Source: Thermococcus celer Vu 13 = JCM 8558 (GTDB lineage Archaea > Methanobacteriota_B > Thermococci > Thermococcales > Thermococcaceae). Taken from it: a stretch of DNA of 64,000 nucleotides. The stretch is taken from positions 1,302,001 through 1,366,000 of the forward strand of contig NZ_CP014854.1 of the NCBI RefSeq assembly GCF_002214365.1, read 5' to 3'. The translations under genes and the position numbers were made by a program. The notes beneath the pieces are model-generated. The model was not told the origin of the DNA. It ran no database searches and was given only the letters and a program-made list of their open reading frames with translations. This document shows, piece after piece, positions 52,783 through 61,381 of this stretch. The stretch's first letter is position 1. Each line of letters begins with the position of its first letter.

Positions 52783-53175
52783 ATGCGGATTTTAATCGGC
52801 TCGGATGAGGGGAAGATAAGCTTTGTGGGGAAAAGGGGGACGTTCATAGCCCGCATTGGGGTTGCCGTCGCCCTTCCCAAAAAGGGTTACGACTCTTTCG
52901 TTGAAGACTACTACGAGTTCTTCGAAAAGTTCAAGGGGGAATTTGGCATGGAAACCCCCCTTACGGTGATTAAGATGATGGGACGAAACCTTTTTATGCG
53001 TTTACCCATTAGTATCAAACGGGGATACCGCCAGGCCAGGCGGTGTCTCTTCGTGTCGACTTATGTGCCTCTGTCATTTTTACATTCCAATTCTAAACCC
53101 AACTCCCCAAAGGCCACGTCACCATCCGCGGTTTCTGCCCTATCGCCTTCCGCTGAGGTGATTCTTGATGTCTGA
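52783..53175 (+). CDS. Small ORF between DP1 and DP2, probably truncated
   Basis: It begins MRILIGSDEGKISFVGKRGT one base after the DP1 stop, with GAGGGGG upstream, so it is likely translated. The first 68 codons look coding (alpha/beta start and regular third positions). After MMGRN the sequence becomes Ser/Pro-rich and unlike a protein, and it runs through a promoter-like CCTTTTTATGCG and a hairpin (ACCGCC-AGGCCA-GGCGGT at about 53026-53043) into DP2. It probably represents the 5' part of a gene whose remainder is lost. No family is assigned; a DUF3800-like start was considered without proof. Confidence 0.45.
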   Translation: MRILIGSDEGKISFVGKRGTFIARIGVAVALPKKGYDSFVEDYYEFFEKFKGEFGMETPLTVIKMMGRNLFMRLPISIKRGYRQARRCLFVSTYVPLSFLHSNSKPNSPKATSPSAVSALSPSAEVILDV

Positions 53176-56100
53176 GATTTATTCTCCAGAGATGAAGGCT
53201 TACTTCGAGTCCCTCCAGCGGGAGATAGACAGGGCCTACGAGATAGCTCGAAAGGCGCGCGAGCAGGGGAAGGATCCGAGCCTCGAGGTCGAGGTTCCCC
53301 AGGCAACGGACATGGCCGGCCGTGTCGAGAGCCTCGTGGGGCCGAAGGGCGTGGCCGAGAGGATACGGGCCCTCGTCAGGGAGTACGGCAAGGAACTGGC
53401 GGCCCTGAAGGTCGTTGACGAGATAATCGACGGCAGGTTCGGCGACCTCGGGGGCAAGGAGAAGTACGCCGAGCAGGCGGTGAGAACCGCCCTCGCGATC
53501 CTCACGGAGGGGATAGTCTCGGCCCCCCTCGAGGGGATAGCCGACGTTAAAATCAAGCGCAACACTTGGAGCGATGGTTCCGAGTACCTCGCCCTCTACT
53601 ACGCGGGCCCGATAAGGAGCTCCGGCGGGACGGCCCAGGCGCTGAGCGTTCTGGTCGGGGACTACGTCAGGAAGAAACTCGGCCTCGACCGCTTCAAGCC
53701 GAGCGAGGAGCATATCGAGAGGATGGTCGAGGAGGTGGACCTCTACCACAGGGCCGTCACGCGCCTGCAGTACCATCCCGAGGCAGACGAGGTAAGGCTC
53801 GCTATGAGGAACATACCGATAGAGATAACCGGTGAGGAGACGGATAAGGTTGAGGTCTCCCATCGGGACGTCCCGGGAGTTGAGACCAACCACCTCCGCG
53901 GCGGCGCCATCCTCGTTTTGGCCGAGGGTGTGCTCCAGAAGGCGAAGAAGCTCGTTAAGTACATAGACAAGATGGGTGTCGATGGCTGGGACTGGATAAA
54001 GGAGTTCGTCGATGCCAAGGAGAGGGGTAAGGTCGAGGGGAACTCCGAAACCCCTGAATCCACGCCCGCTGAGTCGGGAACCAGAGAGGAGACCGTGGAA
54101 GCGGTTGAGAGGGGCTTTTACTACGGGCTTTACGAGAAGTTCAGGGCGAACGTTGCCCCCAACAAGAAGTACACCAAGGAGATAATAGGCGGGAGGCCGC
54201 TCTTCGCCGAGCCCTCAACGAACGGCGGCTTTCGCTTGAGATACGGTCGCTCCCGCGTCAGCGGTTTCGCCACCTGGAGCGTGAACCCCGCCACGATGCT
54301 TATTCTGGACGAGTTCATAGCCATAGGCACGCAGATGAAGACGGAGCGGCCCGGGAAGGGCTGTATCGTGACCCCCGCTACCACCGTCGAGGGGCCGATA
54401 GTCAAGCTCAAGGACGGAAGTGTGGTGAGGGTCGACGACTACGAGACGGCCCTGAAAGTCAAAGACAGGATAGCGGAGATACTCTACGTCGGGGACGCCC
54501 TGGTGAACTTCGGTGACTTCGTCGAGAACAACCAGACGCTCCTGCCAGCGAACTACGCCGAGGAATGGTGGGTTCAGGAGCTCGTTAAGGCCATAGCGGA
54601 CACCTACGAGGTCGAGCTCAGGCCCTTCTCCGACAACCCGCGCGAGGCCGTTGAGGAGGCCGGGGAGTACCTCGAAGTCGACCCGGAATTCCTCGAGAGC
54701 CTCCTGAGAGACCCCCTCCGCGTCAGGCCCACCGTCGAGGTCGCGATACACCTATCGAAGGTCCTCGATATCCCGTTCCACCCTTACTACACCCTCTACT
54801 GGAACACGTTAAAGCCCGAAGAGGTTGAGGAGCTCCAGCGGGCTTTGCTCGGGGCTCAAATCGAGTGGGACGAGTACATGAAGAATAAATTCGCGAGGAA
54901 GGTCGTCCTGGAGAACGACCCGAAGATCAAGCGCTACCTCGAGCTCCTCGGCCTCCCGCACAGGCTCGAGCGCGTTGAGGGGAAGAAAAAGGTCATCGTC
55001 GTTGACTACCCCTGGAGCGCCGCCCTTCTAACCCCCCTCGGCAACCTCGAATGGGAGTTCAAAGTGAGGCCATTCCACACCGTCGTGGACGTAATCAACG
55101 CGGAGAACCGTATAAAGCTCCGCGACAGGGGGATAAGCTGGATAGGGGCGAGGATGGGGCGGCCCGAGAAGGCCAAGGAGAGGAAGATGAAGCCGCCGGT
55201 CCAGGTTCTCTTTCCGATAGGTCTCGCCGGCGGCCCGAGCAGGGACATCAAGAAGGCCGCAGAGGAAGGCAAAGTGGCGAGCGTGGAGATAGCCTTCTTC
55301 AGATGCCCGGAGTGCGGCCACGTGGGACCCGAGCACGTCTGCCCGGTCTGCGGCACGAGGAAGGAACTCCTCTGGCACTGCCCCAGGTGCAACGTCGATT
55401 ACCCCGAGGGAGAGGCAAAGAAGTTCGACTTCCACTGTCCGAAGTGCGGCGCCGAGCTGGAGCCCTACGCGCGGAGAACGATAAAGCCCTCCGAACTCCT
55501 CCGCAGTGCGATGGAGAACGTCAGGGTCTACGGGATAGACATGCTCAAGGGCGTCCGCGGTATGACCTCCGGCTACAAGATGGCCGAGCCCCTCGAGAAG
55601 GGCCTTTTGCGGGTTAAAAACGGTGTCTACGTCTTCAAAGATGGTACGATTCGCTTCGACGCCACCGATGCACCGATAACCCACTTCCGGCCGAGGGAAA
55701 TCGGGGTGAGCGTTGAAAAGCTGCGGGAACTCGGCTACACCCACGACTTCGAGGGCAAACCCCTTGAGAGCGACGACCAGATACTCGAGCTGAAGGTTCA
55801 GGACGTTATCCTCCCGAAGGCCGCGGGGGAGTACCTGCTCAAGGTGGCGAACTTCATCGACGACCTCCTCGAGCGGTTCTACGGCCTGCCGAGGTTCTAC
55901 AACGCCGAGAGGATGGAGGACCTCATCGGCCACCTCGTCATCGGCCTGGCCCCGCACACGTCCGCCGGCATCATCGGCCGGATAATAGGCTTCTCTGACG
56001 TCCTCGTGGGCTACGCGCACCCCTACTACCACGCGGCGAAGAGGAGGAACTGCTTCCCGGGCGATACGAGAATTTTGGTTCAGTTGGATGGCAAACCAGC

Positions 56101-58522
56101 TCGGATAACACTCCGTGAGCTCTATGAGCTGTTTGAAGGGGAGAGTTATGATAACATGGTCTATGTCAGGAAGAAACCGAAAATAGACGTTAAAGTTTAT
56201 TCCTTCGACCCAGAGAGCGGCAGGGTCGTTCTTACTAACATAGAGGACGTTATAAAGGCGCCGAGTACCGACCATCTCATTCGCTTTGAGCTTGAACTCG
56301 GAAGGAGCTTTGAAACGACGGTTGACCATCCTGTTCTGGTCTATGAGAACGGAAAGTTCGTGGAAAAGCGGGCCTTTGAGGTTAAGGAAGGCGACAGAAT
56401 ACTCGTTCCAAAGCTTGAATTTGAAGAGAGTAGTATTGAACGCTTCGACTTACTCAATGCCTTCTCCGATGAGAGGTTCACGGATATGTGGGATGTCATC
56501 ATGGTTCGTGGACTCTCAAAGTGGCTATCTTCACGTGGATTTAAAGTTAAATGGGATTACCTTCGCAGGGATTCAATACCTCTGAGGGAGCTTTTGGTGA
56601 TCCTAGAGGAAAATAGGCTTTCGTTTGAAGACGTCCCAGACTGCTGGCTGGCTTTTAAGCGTGATAAAGTTAGAATAAAGAGGTTTGTGCCGGTAAAACC
56701 ACTGATGAGGGTTCTTGGCTATTATCTTGCAGAGGGCTATGCAAGAACGAGCGACAGCGTTTACCAGATAAGTTTCTCCATAGCCGAGGAGGAAGTACGC
56801 GAAGACCTCAAGAGGGCATTGAGAGAGGCTTTTGGCGATGGCTTTGGAATCTATGAACGTGGGGAGAAAGTTACAGTGGGTTCCCGCGTCCTCTACCTGC
56901 TCTTTACTGAGGTCTTTGGTGCAGGAAAGAATGCCCACACAAAGCGCGTCCCGCAACTAATTTACCCCCTATCTAGGAACTTAGTGGCGGAGATGCTGAG
57001 GGCTTACTTTGAGGGGGATGGGACGGTTATTGGCACCAAACCTACGGTAGTCGTGTACAGTGTTAGCAGGGCACTTTTGGAAGATATCGACACCCTGTTG
57101 ATTTCCAAATTTGGTCTCTATGCGAGTTGGAGCGTGGATAGAAACGCCAACTCCCGTCCGGGCAACGTTGTTCAAAAATATCACCGGGCAAAGGGTGATG
57201 CAGTCCCAGTATCTAAGGTTTATCATCTCACCCTCTACGGCACTCAGGCATTGAATTTCATGAAACAGATTGGGTTTGTCAGCAAAAGAAAGAACGACGT
57301 TGCTAAGTGGTGGAGTGGCCATAATTTCAAGCCGTATAGCCGTGCCACGGATCTGGGCGTTCTTCTCAAGGTTAAATCCGTTGAGTTCACCAAGTCTCCC
57401 GATGAATTCGTGTACTCGCTGAATGCCTCTAAGTATCATACTGTTATAGTTGGTAATAATATTGCTACTTCAAATTGTGACGGAGACGAAGACGCCGTCA
57501 TGCTCCTCCTCGATGCCCTCCTCAACTTCAGCAGGTACTACCTGCCGGAAAAGCGCGGCGGGAAGATGGACGCGCCCCTCGTCGTCACCACCCGTCTGGA
57601 CCCGCGCGAGGTCGACAGCGAGGTCCACAACATGGACGTCGTCCGCTACTACCCGCTCGAGTTCTACGCGGCGACCTACGCGATGAAGTCTCCTAAGGAG
57701 GTTAAGTTCATCGAGCGCGTCGAGGACCGCCTCGGGAAGCCGGGGATGTACGAGGGGCTGAAGTTCACCCACGACACCGACGACATCGGCCTCGGCCCGA
57801 AGATGAGCCTGTACAAACAGCTCGGCGACATGGTCGAGAAGGTGGAGCGCCAGCTCGCCCTGGCGGAAAGGATAAGGGCCGTCGATGAGCACCACGTGGC
57901 CGAGACGATAATCAACTCCCATCTCGTCCCGGACCTGAGGGGCAACCTGAGGAGCTTCACCCGGCAGGAGTTCAGGTGCGTGAAGTGCAACACGAAGTAC
58001 CGCCGTCCACCCCTGGAGGGCAGGTGTCCCAAGTGCGGCGGCAAGATAGTCCTCACGGTCAGCAAGGGGGCCATAGAGAAGTACCTCCCGACCGCGAAGC
58101 TTCTGGTCACGAGGTACAACGTCCTGGACTACACCAGGCAGAGGATATGCCTAACGGAGAAGGACGTAAAGACCCTCTTCGAGAACGTCTTTCCAGAGAA
58201 GCAGAGAACGCTAATGGGCCTATCCGCTGACGTCTGCGAGAAAATGATCAAGGAGAGGACGGGCAGGTCCAACGGCAGGAACGGCTACCTCGACGAGTTC
58301 AACGGGAAGCTCAAAAAATCCGGGGCTGGAAAAACGGCCGAGAAAAAGAAGGAATCGGTCCCCAAACGCTCTGAGAAGAAGGGAACGGCAAAGGAGAAGG
58401 GGAAGGAGAAAAAGGAAACGAACGGGAAACCGTCCGAGGGGCTGGAGAAAGCGGTTAAGAAGGGAAAAACCTCAAAGAAGAGAAAGAAGGGCATAAGCCT
58501 CGACGAGTTCTTCGGTTCTTAA
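53168..58522 (+). CDS. polC: DNA polymerase D large subunit DP2, intein-containing
   Basis: This is the catalytic subunit of the archaeal replicative polymerase. The precursor has 1784 residues; removal of a 475-residue intein gives 1309. Visible are KAYFESLQREIDRAYEIARK at the N-terminus, the zinc clusters CPECGHVGPEHVCPVCG and CVKCNTKYRRPPLEGRCPKC, and the catalytic segment NCDGDEDAVMLLLDALLNFS, split by the intein. A Lys-rich tail ends in the PCNA-binding motif KGISLDEFFGS. The ATG at 53168 follows GAGGTGAT. The gene is downstream of DP1 in the origin-linked operon and may also have its own promoter near 52990. Confidence 0.97.
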   Translation: MSEIYSPEMKAYFESLQREIDRAYEIARKAREQGKDPSLEVEVPQATDMAGRVESLVGPKGVAERIRALVREYGKELAALKVVDEIIDGRFGDLGGKEKYAEQAVRTALAILTEGIVSAPLEGIADVKIKRNTWSDGSEYLALYYAGPIRSSGGTAQALSVLVGDYVRKKLGLDRFKPSEEHIERMVEEVDLYHRAVTRLQYHPEADEVRLAMRNIPIEITGEETDKVEVSHRDVPGVETNHLRGGAILVLAEGVLQKAKKLVKYIDKMGVDGWDWIKEFVDAKERGKVEGNSETPESTPAESGTREETVEAVERGFYYGLYEKFRANVAPNKKYTKEIIGGRPLFAEPSTNGGFRLRYGRSRVSGFATWSVNPATMLILDEFIAIGTQMKTERPGKGCIVTPATTVEGPIVKLKDGSVVRVDDYETALKVKDRIAEILYVGDALVNFGDFVENNQTLLPANYAEEWWVQELVKAIADTYEVELRPFSDNPREAVEEAGEYLEVDPEFLESLLRDPLRVRPTVEVAIHLSKVLDIPFHPYYTLYWNTLKPEEVEELQRALLGAQIEWDEYMKNKFARKVVLENDPKIKRYLELLGLPHRLERVEGKKKVIVVDYPWSAALLTPLGNLEWEFKVRPFHTVVDVINAENRIKLRDRGISWIGARMGRPEKAKERKMKPPVQVLFPIGLAGGPSRDIKKAAEEGKVASVEIAFFRCPECGHVGPEHVCPVCGTRKELLWHCPRCNVDYPEGEAKKFDFHCPKCGAELEPYARRTIKPSELLRSAMENVRVYGIDMLKGVRGMTSGYKMAEPLEKGLLRVKNGVYVFKDGTIRFDATDAPITHFRPREIGVSVEKLRELGYTHDFEGKPLESDDQILELKVQDVILPKAAGEYLLKVANFIDDLLERFYGLPRFYNAERMEDLIGHLVIGLAPHTSAGIIGRIIGFSDVLVGYAHPYYHAAKRRNCFPGDTRILVQLDGKPARITLRELYELFEGESYDNMVYVRKKPKIDVKVYSFDPESGRVVLTNIEDVIKAPSTDHLIRFELELGRSFETTVDHPVLVYENGKFVEKRAFEVKEGDRILVPKLEFEESSIERFDLLNAFSDERFTDMWDVIMVRGLSKWLSSRGFKVKWDYLRRDSIPLRELLVILEENRLSFEDVPDCWLAFKRDKVRIKRFVPVKPLMRVLGYYLAEGYARTSDSVYQISFSIAEEEVREDLKRALREAFGDGFGIYERGEKVTVGSRVLYLLFTEVFGAGKNAHTKRVPQLIYPLSRNLVAEMLRAYFEGDGTVIGTKPTVVVYSVSRALLEDIDTLLISKFGLYASWSVDRNANSRPGNVVQKYHRAKGDAVPVSKVYHLTLYGTQALNFMKQIGFVSKRKNDVAKWWSGHNFKPYSRATDLGVLLKVKSVEFTKSPDEFVYSLNASKYHTVIVGNNIATSNCDGDEDAVMLLLDALLNFSRYYLPEKRGGKMDAPLVVTTRLDPREVDSEVHNMDVVRYYPLEFYAATYAMKSPKEVKFIERVEDRLGKPGMYEGLKFTHDTDDIGLGPKMSLYKQLGDMVEKVERQLALAERIRAVDEHHVAETIINSHLVPDLRGNLRSFTRQEFRCVKCNTKYRRPPLEGRCPKCGGKIVLTVSKGAIEKYLPTAKLLVTRYNVLDYTRQRICLTEKDVKTLFENVFPEKQRTLMGLSADVCEKMIKERTGRSNGRNGYLDEFNGKLKKSGAGKTAEKKKESVPKRSEKKGTAKEKGKEKKETNGKPSEGLEKAVKKGKTSKKRKKGISLDEFFGS
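56051..57475 (+). mobile_element. DP2 intein with LAGLIDADG homing endonuclease
   Basis: A 475-residue intein inserted between AKRRN and CDGDEDAV in the polymerase active site. It starts with Cys1 (CFPGDTRILVQLDGKPARI). Block B includes FETTVDHPVLVY. The endonuclease motifs are VLGYYLAEGYA and MLRAYFEGDGT. The C-terminus is YHTVIVGNNIATSN before Cys+1, with Ser rather than the usual His before Asn. The frame is intact. The DNA is clearly more AT-rich and has different codon use from the exteins, consistent with horizontal movement. Confidence 0.95.
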
Positions 58523-58568
58523 TCTCTTTTCCGTTAATCATATATACCATTACGTCGCCCTTCCTTTG

Positions 58569-59255
58569 ATGGGAATGGACTTCAAGCTGCTCCCCAGCGT
58601 TGCCTACCTGCGGGTCCAGAGGCAGGCCTTCGTGGGCTACTCCATGCCCTTAGCGGGGTGGATCGGCGAGTACCTCGTGAACTACGGGAAGCTCCCGAGG
58701 CCCCACTTCCTGGGCAGGGCGATGGGCAAGCTCGGTTTCCGCCCCGCCGGGGAGGAGCGCGACGATGGGTACGTAACCCAGTTCTTCACCAGGGGGAGCG
58801 TCTCGATAAGCGCGAGCTGGGACGTCGAGAGGGAGAGCCTTTTCCTTCAGCTCTTCCCGCTCCGTTCGAGGCTCTCGCGGGGTCTGACGGTCAGGACCGA
58901 GCGCATAGACTTCTACGACCAGTACGTCGTGAGCATAGAGCCGACGGGCAAGCTACCCCCGGGCGTCAGGGGCATCGGGATAAACGCACTTGTTCTGGAG
59001 GATTTCTACCCCGTCCAGACCCCCTACTGGGGGATGCTCCACGAGGACTGGGAGGTGGAGCTCAACCTGCTCGTCATGAAGGATGAGATCTACGATAAGC
59101 TTTCCCGCGAGGAGTACCGCTGTCCCGTCTGCTTCTCGCCCTTAACGGAGGAGAACGGCGTTCTGAAGTGCCCCAGCTGCGGCTTCACCTACGCCCCGGA
59201 GCACGACTTCGAGCGGGTTCTGGAGGAGTTCACCGTGGAGGAGTTCGCCTTCTGA
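58569..59255 (+). CDS. Zinc-ribbon protein, unknown function
   Basis: A 228-residue protein starting MGMDFKLLPSVAYLRVQRQA. The body is an uncharacterised alpha/beta region. The C-terminus has a zinc ribbon: YRCPVCFSPLTEENG and VLKCPSCGFTYAPEHD. A TATA (CATATATACC near 58540) is about 25 bases from the ATG at 58569, which points to a leaderless transcript. It follows DP2 but has its own promoter. No named family is recognised; nucleic-acid binding is possible but not shown. Confidence 0.7.
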   Translation: MGMDFKLLPSVAYLRVQRQAFVGYSMPLAGWIGEYLVNYGKLPRPHFLGRAMGKLGFRPAGEERDDGYVTQFFTRGSVSISASWDVERESLFLQLFPLRSRLSRGLTVRTERIDFYDQYVVSIEPTGKLPPGVRGIGINALVLEDFYPVQTPYWGMLHEDWEVELNLLVMKDEIYDKLSREEYRCPVCFSPLTEENGVLKCPSCGFTYAPEHDFERVLEEFTVEEFAF

Positions 59256-59415
59256 GGGACTTTATTCACATGGCGCTTGAAAAGGGATTTCCTAACCGCC
59301 GATAGGACTGCAAAGGCCGGGGTTGCGCGTTCCCTCTTTTCTGGGCGGATATCGCGTTTTTATCAGTGGGACTTCGCTAAACTTTATAAGTTACCCTTCG
59401 GCTCTTCCTATGGGC

Positions 59416-59491
59416 AGCCCCGTGGTGTAGTGGCCAAGCATGCGGGACTTTGGATCCCGCGACCCGGGTTCGAATCCCGGCGGGGCTACCA
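59416..59491 (+). tRNA. tRNA-Gln (anticodon UUG)
   Basis: A 76-base cloverleaf. Acceptor AGCCCCG pairs with CGGGGCT, followed by ACCA (CCA encoded). The anticodon stem CGGGA/TCCCG encloses loop CTTTGGA with TTG at positions 34-36. The T arm is CCGGG-TTCGAAT-CCCGG. A TATA box (CTTTATAAG, about 59382-59390) is at the proper distance upstream. Confidence 0.95.
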
Positions 59492-59542
59492 TAAGTTTCT
59501 TACACCTATTGTTGAACAACTCGGATAGAAGAAAAAGTGGGC

Positions 59543-61381
59543 TTAGCTGAAGCTCGCGAAGCCTATCTCGTAGAGCTGACGGAGCATGCGGAGGACTTTC
59601 CTGGCCGTGTGCCGGTATTTATAGTCCCCAGTTTTACCAAGCTCCTCGATAATGCGTTCAACCAGTTTTTTCAAGGCATCCTCTCCAAGGATATCTTTCC
59701 ATAGTTCATCCGTTCCCTTCTCCGCCTCGTCCCCTTTGAGCCCTCCCTCTTTTGCCATCTTGAGGACCACCAGCAGGGGCTTCTCGAGTTTCCTCCTGTT
59801 GCCGTGGAACTTCGGGAGGACCTTCATGAGGAGGGCCAGGTCGAAGATCTCATCCTCGTCTTTGAACTCAACGATTCCCCCTTCCTGGCTTTCTCTGGCC
59901 TTTTTGAAGAAGAGCGCTATCTCGTCGACGACGCGGTAGCCGAAGTGAAGGTCATAGGGCTCGAGGGCCTGGTTGAGGTTCTCGAGTGCGTTCCAGTATT
60001 TGGTTCTCTTTAGCTCCTTAACGGCCTTGTTGATCTCCTCCTTGGAACGGGCAAGGAATTTTCCGTTTTCTTCCCTTAGATCGTTCAGTATCTCCCTCCT
60101 GAGAGTTTCGGGGAGTTCAGACGATTCCTGCTCTGCCGTTTCAGGCGGGTATCCTTTGAGCTCTACATCATGGAACTCCACCGTGAAGGCCCTGTCGAGG
60201 ACTTTGGGGCTGAAGGAGTAGGTGGTCTCGTCCATGTTGACGGTTCCGATGATGTACAGGTTGGGCGGGAGCTTTATCTCCTTTGGAATTCCCTGTTCCT
60301 CTTCGACTTTTTCGACATCGTGAAGCTTTATGCTCTCCCTCGTGAAACCGTTCTCATCCCTGCCGCTCTCGAGGACGCTGAGGAAGTCGGCGAAGTAGTA
60401 CTCCACGTGGGCGAGGTTCATCTCGTCGAGGAGGACGAAGTAGGGCATCGCGTTCTTTCCGTTTTCTTTGTAGTCGTGGGTTGCTCTCAGTAATAGATCC
60501 AGTAGAGGCGTTTTTTGATACTGATCAGTTAATAAGGGATTGTAGTAGCCGAGCAGGGGCTTTGAATCCCTCCAGTCAGGGCGAACCGAGAGGAAGATGA
60601 AGTTCTCCTTTGAGGGATCGAGTAGCTCGGCGAGCTCCTGCGCTATCTTCGTCTTTCCAGTTCCTGTGAGGCCAGAGAGAATGACGAATCCCTTGGTCTT
60701 CAGGGCCGTGTAGAACTGGGCGACTAAATGTGGGGGATAGTAGTACCCTGTATATTCAAAATATCTTGCCAACGAGGGAAGTTTATGCTCCCTTTTGTTT
60801 TCCTGTGAGCTCTGTGGGATTTTGTTTTCTTCCTGTTTATTTTTAAGCCACCATCCAAAATAATCCACCACTATGAAGTTGATGGGTTTATCTCTGCACT
60901 CTTCCTTAAATATGTCCCTTAACTCTCCAAGATGCTTAAGGACTTCTGAGTACTTCTCTGGTTTTCCCCACCCGAATTCCGTAAAGTACCATTCAACCAC
61001 GTTGTTCCATGGAGCAAAATATTCCGGATAGTAGAATGCAAGAACCTCTGAAATCAAACCTTTTCCTGCCCCTTTAATTTGTTTCCACCTCTTAAATCGT
61101 TCATCTATGTCTTCGAGGAGCTTTTCTGGTGGAGTTTCTAAGACCTCTTTGATGAATTTCTCCCAGAGGTTTTTTAGATCTTCTGTTGTTTTGGCATGAA
61201 ATCGAAGGATATTTTTCCCAGAATGTGTCTTTAGAAGTGCTTCCTTCAGTTTTTCGTAGTCTTCGGTTTCTCTGATCTCATTGAGAATTTTTTGAAAATC
61301 TTTAATATTGGATATCACCTGCTCATTCCTTTCATCACAATATTCCCTAATAAACGTTCTGAGATCGGCTTTATCTATCAT
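59543..61381 (-). CDS. mcrB: McrB-like AAA+ GTPase of a type IV-like restriction system
   Basis: A 612-residue protein. The N-terminal part (about 1-210) is AT-rich and probably the specificity domain. The McrB-type AAA+ domain follows: Walker A LSGLTGTGKTKIAQELAELL near residue 238, Walker B YFVLLDEMNLAHVEYYFADF and the sensor IGTVNMDETTYSFSPKVLDR. The MNLAxxEYYF signature is specific to McrB. With the McrC-like nuclease it would cut DNA bearing modified bases. The ATG overlaps the mcrC stop. Codon use in the first third is AT-rich, unlike neighbouring genes, which suggests horizontal gain. It is adjacent to a tRNA gene. Confidence 0.92.
   Translation of the reverse strand: MIDKADLRTFIREYCDERNEQVISNIKDFQKILNEIRETEDYEKLKEALLKTHSGKNILRFHAKTTEDLKNLWEKFIKEVLETPPEKLLEDIDERFKRWKQIKGAGKGLISEVLAFYYPEYFAPWNNVVEWYFTEFGWGKPEKYSEVLKHLGELRDIFKEECRDKPINFIVVDYFGWWLKNKQEENKIPQSSQENKREHKLPSLARYFEYTGYYYPPHLVAQFYTALKTKGFVILSGLTGTGKTKIAQELAELLDPSKENFIFLSVRPDWRDSKPLLGYYNPLLTDQYQKTPLLDLLLRATHDYKENGKNAMPYFVLLDEMNLAHVEYYFADFLSVLESGRDENGFTRESIKLHDVEKVEEEQGIPKEIKLPPNLYIIGTVNMDETTYSFSPKVLDRAFTVEFHDVELKGYPPETAEQESSELPETLRREILNDLREENGKFLARSKEEINKAVKELKRTKYWNALENLNQALEPYDLHFGYRVVDEIALFFKKARESQEGGIVEFKDEDEIFDLALLMKVLPKFHGNRRKLEKPLLVVLKMAKEGGLKGDEAEKGTDELWKDILGEDALKKLVERIIEELGKTGDYKYRHTARKVLRMLRQLYEIGFASFS

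Noticed and set aside
59470-59543. Attachment-site repeat of the tRNA-Gln 3' end
   Set aside because: No second copy of the tRNA 3' end is visible within the window, so integration is not shown.
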